Shown piece after piece: positions 4,912 to 7,783 of a DNA stretch of 7,783 bases. Below the pieces are notes generated by a model that saw only the letters and a program-made list of their open reading frames with translations, searched no databases and was not told the DNA's origin. A program made the translations under genes and the position numbers. Origin of the DNA: CAYSVN01 sp964434585 (GTDB lineage Bacteria > Patescibacteriota > Gracilibacteria > Peribacterales > Peribacteraceae); contig CAYSVN010000059.1 of assembly GCA_964434585.1 (NCBI GenBank), forward strand, positions 1 through 7,783, read 5' to 3'. Every line of letters begins with the position of its first letter. The first letter of the stretch is position 1.

Positions 4912-6264
4912 ATGCTTACGATTGATAAACACATCATTGAAGCCTTACATGAATCGAGCCTTGGTAAAGAAGCTCTGTTTATTTGCCAACAATTACAAGA
5001 AGCCGGTTTTGAGGCGTTTATTGTTGGTGGCGCCGTACGAGATTTACTACAAGGCAAGCTTAGTAATGATTATGATATTACCACCAGTGCAACCCCTTCT
5101 GCGGTTTTAGCTTTATTTAACAATGCTAAAGAAGACAGCAATAGTCTAGGAACGGTCTACGTTAGTAGTAAGCTGATAGAAGTTACAACATTCCGCAAAG
5201 AGTCTAAGGACACAAATGGCAGACACCCTGATGCTGTAGAGTTTACAACAAAAGAAATTGATGCTGCGCGTAGAGACTTTACCATTAATGCTATTTATTT
5301 TGATGTTATTTCTGGAGAACTGTTTGATCCATTTAATGGAGTGCATGACCTAAGCCAAGGATTACTTAAATTTATTGGCAACCCCTTAGAACGCATTGCA
5401 CACGATCCATTGCGCAGCCTACGTGCAATACGGCAACGTGCTCAATTACAGCTGCAATACCACCCTGATACCTGGAGAGGCTTACAGCAACGTGCCTCAT
5501 TAACAACAGCGCTCTCTGGTACAAGAGTTTTGCAGGAGTTAGAAAAAATACTCTTAAGCCAGGATTCTAAAAGGGCATTAGAGGATTTATGGGAACTTGG
5601 TATAATGGAGCATATTATTCCTGAGTTATTTGCTTGCAAGGGGATTGCTCAACCTGCAAAGTACCATAAAGAGGGAGATGTGTGGGATCACTTACTGCAA
5701 TGCGTCTCTGCTAGCACGCAAGAACATATGATTGATGTGAGATTGGCAGCACTATTTCATGATGTTGCTAAACCTATTACCTACAGTGATGAAGGAGACA
5801 GAATTCATTATGACGATCATGCTTCTGCCTCTGGCGGTATGGCGCTTGATATTTTTAAGCGTTTACAAATGCCAAATGCTCGTGCCCAAAAATTTCATTT
5901 GCTTATTACACACCATATGATGATGGGGTCATTTTTAGAAATGAACGATAAACGAAAATCTCACTGGTATCACCACGAATGGTTCAATGAACTTTTACAG
6001 TTATTTTGGTTAGATATTGCTGGGACTACTCCTAGTAATTTTACGCTTTATAATAGTATTACTGCAGATTACCATCATTTTTTAGATACACACCCAAAAC
6101 CTATTAAACCATTACTTAATGGTGAAGAAGTTATGGATATCTTAAACATGACACCTGGTAAACAAGTTGGTGAAGTGCTTGATAAACTTCACGAGGCGCA
6201 GATGAATAAAAAGGTTAATTACAGAGATGAAGCTGTTATATTTGTTAAAAATATTATTGATTAA
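4912..6264 (+). CDS. cca: CCA tRNA nucleotidyltransferase with HD domain
   Basis: A class II nucleotidyltransferase of 450 residues that adds or repairs the 3' CCA end of tRNAs using CTP and ATP. The catalytic domain has VGGAVRD at 38-44 and the metal-binding pair D53-Y-D55. The RRDFTINA motif is at 120-127, the DPLRSLRAIR neck motif at 165-174, and GTRVLQELEKIL follows at 203-214. The C-terminal half is an HD phosphohydrolase-like domain with H260, H283-D284 and H303, as in bacterial HD-containing CCA enzymes, where it can act as a phosphatase or phosphodiesterase. Length is normal and no key residue is missing. Specificity (full CCA adding versus A-only or C-only) cannot be read safely from sequence. 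Both tRNAs in this window already encode CCA, so repair may be the main need for them. Confidence 0.93.
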   Translation: MLTIDKHIIEALHESSLGKEALFICQQLQEAGFEAFIVGGAVRDLLQGKLSNDYDITTSATPSAVLALFNNAKEDSNSLGTVYVSSKLIEVTTFRKESKDTNGRHPDAVEFTTKEIDAARRDFTINAIYFDVISGELFDPFNGVHDLSQGLLKFIGNPLERIAHDPLRSLRAIRQRAQLQLQYHPDTWRGLQQRASLTTALSGTRVLQELEKILLSQDSKRALEDLWELGIMEHIIPELFACKGIAQPAKYHKEGDVWDHLLQCVSASTQEHMIDVRLAALFHDVAKPITYSDEGDRIHYDDHASASGGMALDIFKRLQMPNARAQKFHLLITHHMMMGSFLEMNDKRKSHWYHHEWFNELLQLFWLDIAGTTPSNFTLYNSITADYHHFLDTHPKPIKPLLNGEEVMDILNMTPGKQVGEVLDKLHEAQMNKKVNYRDEAVIFVKNIID

Positions 6265-6292
6265 GATTGTAGCCTACAGCTTTCTATGTTTA

Positions 6293-6330
6293 TTTTTGTC
6301 GACCTGCCTGCCGGTAGGCGGGTACAAAAA
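6293..6330. repeat. GC-rich palindrome with T/A-tract arms
   Basis: An outer TTTTTGT/ACAAAAA (7 bp) and an inner CCTGCCT/AGGCGGG (7 bp, one wobble) surround loop GCCGGT. CCTGCCTGCCGG-type palindromes are frequent interspersed repeats in Patescibacteria and some other phyla. The T-tract is on the 5' side and the A-tract on the 3' side on both strands, opposite to a Rho-independent terminator, so a terminator role is doubtful. Confidence 0.7.
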
Positions 6331-6651
6331 CGAACCAAAAAAATCATGGCAAACAATACTTCGGCAAGCTCAGTACCTCTCGTGTTGTGCTACCTGTTCA
6401 CGTCAAAGTCTATAAAGCTTATTTCTTTTATTCATCGGACGCCCTTGTTTCGGGCAGTTAAGTGATCGACTTCTCCATTCACAGAGCACAAGCTACTCGT
6501 TTAAACATGGTTTGCCATAGTATTATATATCTTCTTCTCGCACTCCTAAGAGGGCGTAGTAGTAACTTGCAAAGGAGCAAACTATCATCCGCCGAAGAAG
6601 GATAGTGAGCGACTTGGAATAAACCACCTGCGAAAAATTGTCATGTGCGAA

Positions 6652-6699
6652 ACTTTTTTGTTACCCCTGAGCCTGCCGATGGGTTAGTTATAAAAAAGT
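6652..6699. repeat. Second palindrome with T/A-tract arms
   Basis: ACTTTTTT and AAAAAAGT form an 8-bp outer stem. ACCC and GGGT pair inside, around a loop with GAGCCTGCCGA. The design is the same as at 6293-6330, including the tract polarity, and the core shares the CCTGCCG string. It lies 15 bases past the stop of the pseudouridine synthase gene. Confidence 0.6.
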
Positions 6700-6714
6700 A
6701 GGAAGGAAAACAGA

Positions 6715-7644
6715 TTAGCTCTTTGTAATATCCAGCTCGTCTACAATAATCTGCAGAGCTTTATCGTAATTTGCTTCTACTGAAACTTGTTCACCCTTCA
6801 TGGTGTTAAAAGTTAAGGCTTTAGCATGTAGGCAAAATTCAGGAACCTTTAAAGATTTAGAAAGTAAATTATTTTTGTCGTTCGTGTATTTAACGTCTCC
6901 TAAAATAGCGTGACCAATAGCTAGTAAATGTACACGAATTTGGTGCGTACGTCCTGTGTGGAGTTCGCATTCAAGCAATGCTACTTTGTCGTTATCCCAT
7001 AGCGTACGATACGTTGTTTGAGCACTACGTGCAGTTGCACCACCACTTACTTGGTATTTTGTTCTATCAACTTTATCTCTATCAATTGGGCTATCAATTA
7101 ATGCTTTTGAATTCTTTGGAACATCGCTTACCAGGGCGTGGTAAAATTTTTGTACTGTTCTTTCTTGGAATTGTTTTTGTAATGCTTCGTGCACTGCTTT
7201 TGTTTTTGCAATAAGTAGGCAACCTGTTGTCCCTTTGTCTAAACGGTGGACAAGAGAAGCATCAGCTGTAAATGGAATATCGTTTTCTTTACAATAAAAT
7301 GCAATACCATGAAGAACGGTTGCTTCATTTTTATCCATTCCACTACCAGGGTGCACAGCAATACCTCTTGGTTTATTAATAACAAAACAGTCGTTATCTT
7401 CGTAGAGAATCTCTAACTGTAAATTTACTGGATCAATAACGCTTTGCTCTGCAATAGGTAAAGAGTACGTAATACTTTGACCTTCATTAATATGATCGCT
7501 TGGTTTTTTTGCACGCTTCTTATCTATTGATACCAATTTGGCTTCTACTGCTTTTTTTGCATCGGATCTAGCAATGCCAGATTGGTTACTAAGGACGATA
7601 TCTATACGGCCGGAGCTGTTTACTACAATTGTCTGTTGATTCAT
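6715..7644 (-). CDS. RluA/RluD-family pseudouridine synthase
   Basis: A 309-residue enzyme that converts specific uridines to pseudouridine, most likely in 23S rRNA. An N-terminal S4-like RNA-binding domain (about 10-60) precedes the catalytic domain. That domain has YEDNDCFVINKPRGIAVHP at 81-99, the catalytic motif HRLDKGTTG at 133-141 (catalytic Asp136), RTHQIRVHL at 232-240 and LHA at 272-274. The S4 domain plus this motif set fits RluD-like members; I do not assign the exact target site, because RluA, RluC and RluD cannot be separated by eye. TACACT ends 6 bases before the ATG at 7644, with TTCTAA 17 bases further up, so the message may begin at or next to the start codon. Confidence 0.92.
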   Translation of the reverse strand: MNQQTIVVNSSGRIDIVLSNQSGIARSDAKKAVEAKLVSIDKKRAKKPSDHINEGQSITYSLPIAEQSVIDPVNLQLEILYEDNDCFVINKPRGIAVHPGSGMDKNEATVLHGIAFYCKENDIPFTADASLVHRLDKGTTGCLLIAKTKAVHEALQKQFQERTVQKFYHALVSDVPKNSKALIDSPIDRDKVDRTKYQVSGGATARSAQTTYRTLWDNDKVALLECELHTGRTHQIRVHLLAIGHAILGDVKYTNDKNNLLSKSLKVPEFCLHAKALTFNTMKGEQVSVEANYDKALQIIVDELDITKS

Positions 7645-7650
7645 GGTTGT

Positions 7651-7679
7651 AGTGTAGGGTAGGAATAAGGTTTTTAGAA
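7651..7679 (-). promoter_or_regulatory. Weak promoter of the pseudouridine synthase, leaderless
   Basis: Minus-strand TTCTAA (7674-7679), 17 bases, then TACACT (7651-7656), followed by ACAACC and the ATG. The hexamers match consensus only partly. The predicted start point coincides with the start codon. The -35 lies in the left outer arm of the large inverted repeat. Confidence 0.4.
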
Positions 7680-7768
7680 TAGCAGAATGTCAGAATATCA
7701 GGTCTCAGACTATACTAATTATTGAGATCTGATATTCTGACATTCTGATGTCTAAAATTCTAAAAACC
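7669..7768. repeat. 100-base imperfect inverted repeat
   Basis: Inner arms of 25 bases (7683-7707 and 7723-7747) pair with a single G-T wobble around a 15-base AT-rich loop. Outer arms of 12 bases (7669-7680, GGTTTTTAGAAT, and 7757-7768, ATTCTAAAAACC) pair perfectly, separated from the inner arms by 2 and 9 unpaired bases. The size and symmetry suggest a miniature inverted-repeat element or a large cruciform or hairpin upstream of the pseudouridine synthase gene. Confidence 0.8.
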
Positions 7769-7783
7769 CCCTTAAATAGGGCA
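7760..7783 (-). terminator. Terminator-like site for a gene beyond the right edge
   Basis: Read on the minus strand, CCCT-ATTTA-AGGG is followed by GGTTTTTAG. The stem is short as visible and may continue outside the window. It would end a leftward gene located to the right, upstream of the pseudouridine synthase. Confidence 0.4.

Larger units (their letters stand above)
6265..6714. other. 450-base palindrome-rich intergenic stretch
   Basis: The stretch lies between two convergent genes (the CCA enzyme and the pseudouridine synthase). I find no ORF with coding character and no match to RNase P RNA, tmRNA or SRP RNA signatures. It holds two palindromes with T-tract/A-tract outer arms (6293-6330 and 6652-6699). 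It also holds an inverted pair of TCGGCARGCTCAG (6361-6373 plus, 6667-6679 minus), and several short stems such as GCCC/GGGC near 6430, CGCaCTC/GAGgGCG near 6540 and ACTATC/GATAGT near 6580-6606. A structured RNA or a repeat-laden spacer are both possible. Confidence 0.6.

Noticed and set aside
4830..5057. A 75-codon minus-strand frame across the divergent promoter and the start of cca.
   Set aside because: It overlaps two well-supported starts and has biased, non-protein-like composition, so it is a shadow of the cca coding frame.
4912..6264. Alternative call as poly(A) polymerase for the nucleotidyltransferase.
   Set aside because: The C-terminal HD domain and the full set of CCA-enzyme motifs favour tRNA nucleotidyltransferase, although poly(A) polymerases share the catalytic head.
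6346..6465. A possible small ORF starting MANNTSASS in the intergenic gap.
   Set aside because: It begins in repeat-derived sequence (TCGGCAAGCTCAG), has no ribosome site, and its residues look random.
6265..6714. RNase P RNA, tmRNA or SRP RNA hidden in the 450-base gap.
   Set aside because: I looked for the RNase P GAGGAAAGTCC core, the tmRNA acceptor and tag region, and the SRP GGAAGCAGC-type tip on both strands and saw none of them.
1..7783. CRISPR array.
   Set aside because: No regularly spaced direct repeats are present. The repeats seen are palindromes in two copies or single inverted repeats.

Overview
The window looks like chromosome from a small-genome bacterium of the Patescibacteria/CPR type. 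The pointers are moderate-to-low GC, compact genes with few Shine-Dalgarno sites, and a ribosomal protein S16 with a long Glu/Pro/Ala tail. A khpA-type KH protein and a two-helix VirB2/TrbC-like membrane protein directly follow rpsP, and short GC-rich palindromes are scattered between genes. All ten stop codons in supported genes are TAA, and the long conserved frames contain no in-frame TGA. The phylum is an inference from gene content and style, because no rRNA is present.

Left part (1-1997): the tail of a small unidentified protein overlaps the start of a large serine recombinase (160-1713). The last 27 recombinase codons run through an antisense tRNA-Gln(CTG) gene. This is the usual layout of an integrative element inserted in a tRNA, and the element would extend left out of the window. 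Beyond tRNA-Gln lies a second, broken copy of its 5' end, interrupted by a palindromic element. A terminator-like hairpin and tRNA-Val(TAC) follow. A second copy of the same palindromic element sits on the 5' side of tRNA-Val.

Middle part (1998-4882, all minus strand): an arginase-fold (UPF0489-like) metalloprotein of unknown role; a DUF2853 protein with its own clear promoter and terminator; the operon rpsP - khpA - two-TM pilin-like protein, read from a clear promoter; and a small DUF721/DciA-like protein. The latter diverges from a full-length CCA tRNA nucleotidyltransferase (4912-6264, plus strand), with overlapping -10 boxes between the two.

Right part (6265-7783): a 450-base stretch without a convincing gene but rich in palindromes, then an RluA/RluD-type rRNA pseudouridine synthase (minus strand). 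A large imperfect inverted repeat follows, and a terminator-like site for a gene beyond the right edge.

The theme is translation: two tRNAs, CCA addition or repair, S16, an RNA-binding KH protein and an rRNA modification enzyme. Five genes have a -10 box only 6-11 bases before the start codon, which predicts leaderless or near-leaderless mRNAs. I see no defence system, CRISPR array or secondary-metabolite cluster. The most interesting material is the tRNA-Gln integration junction, the tRNA-linked palindromes and the leaderless promoter layout.
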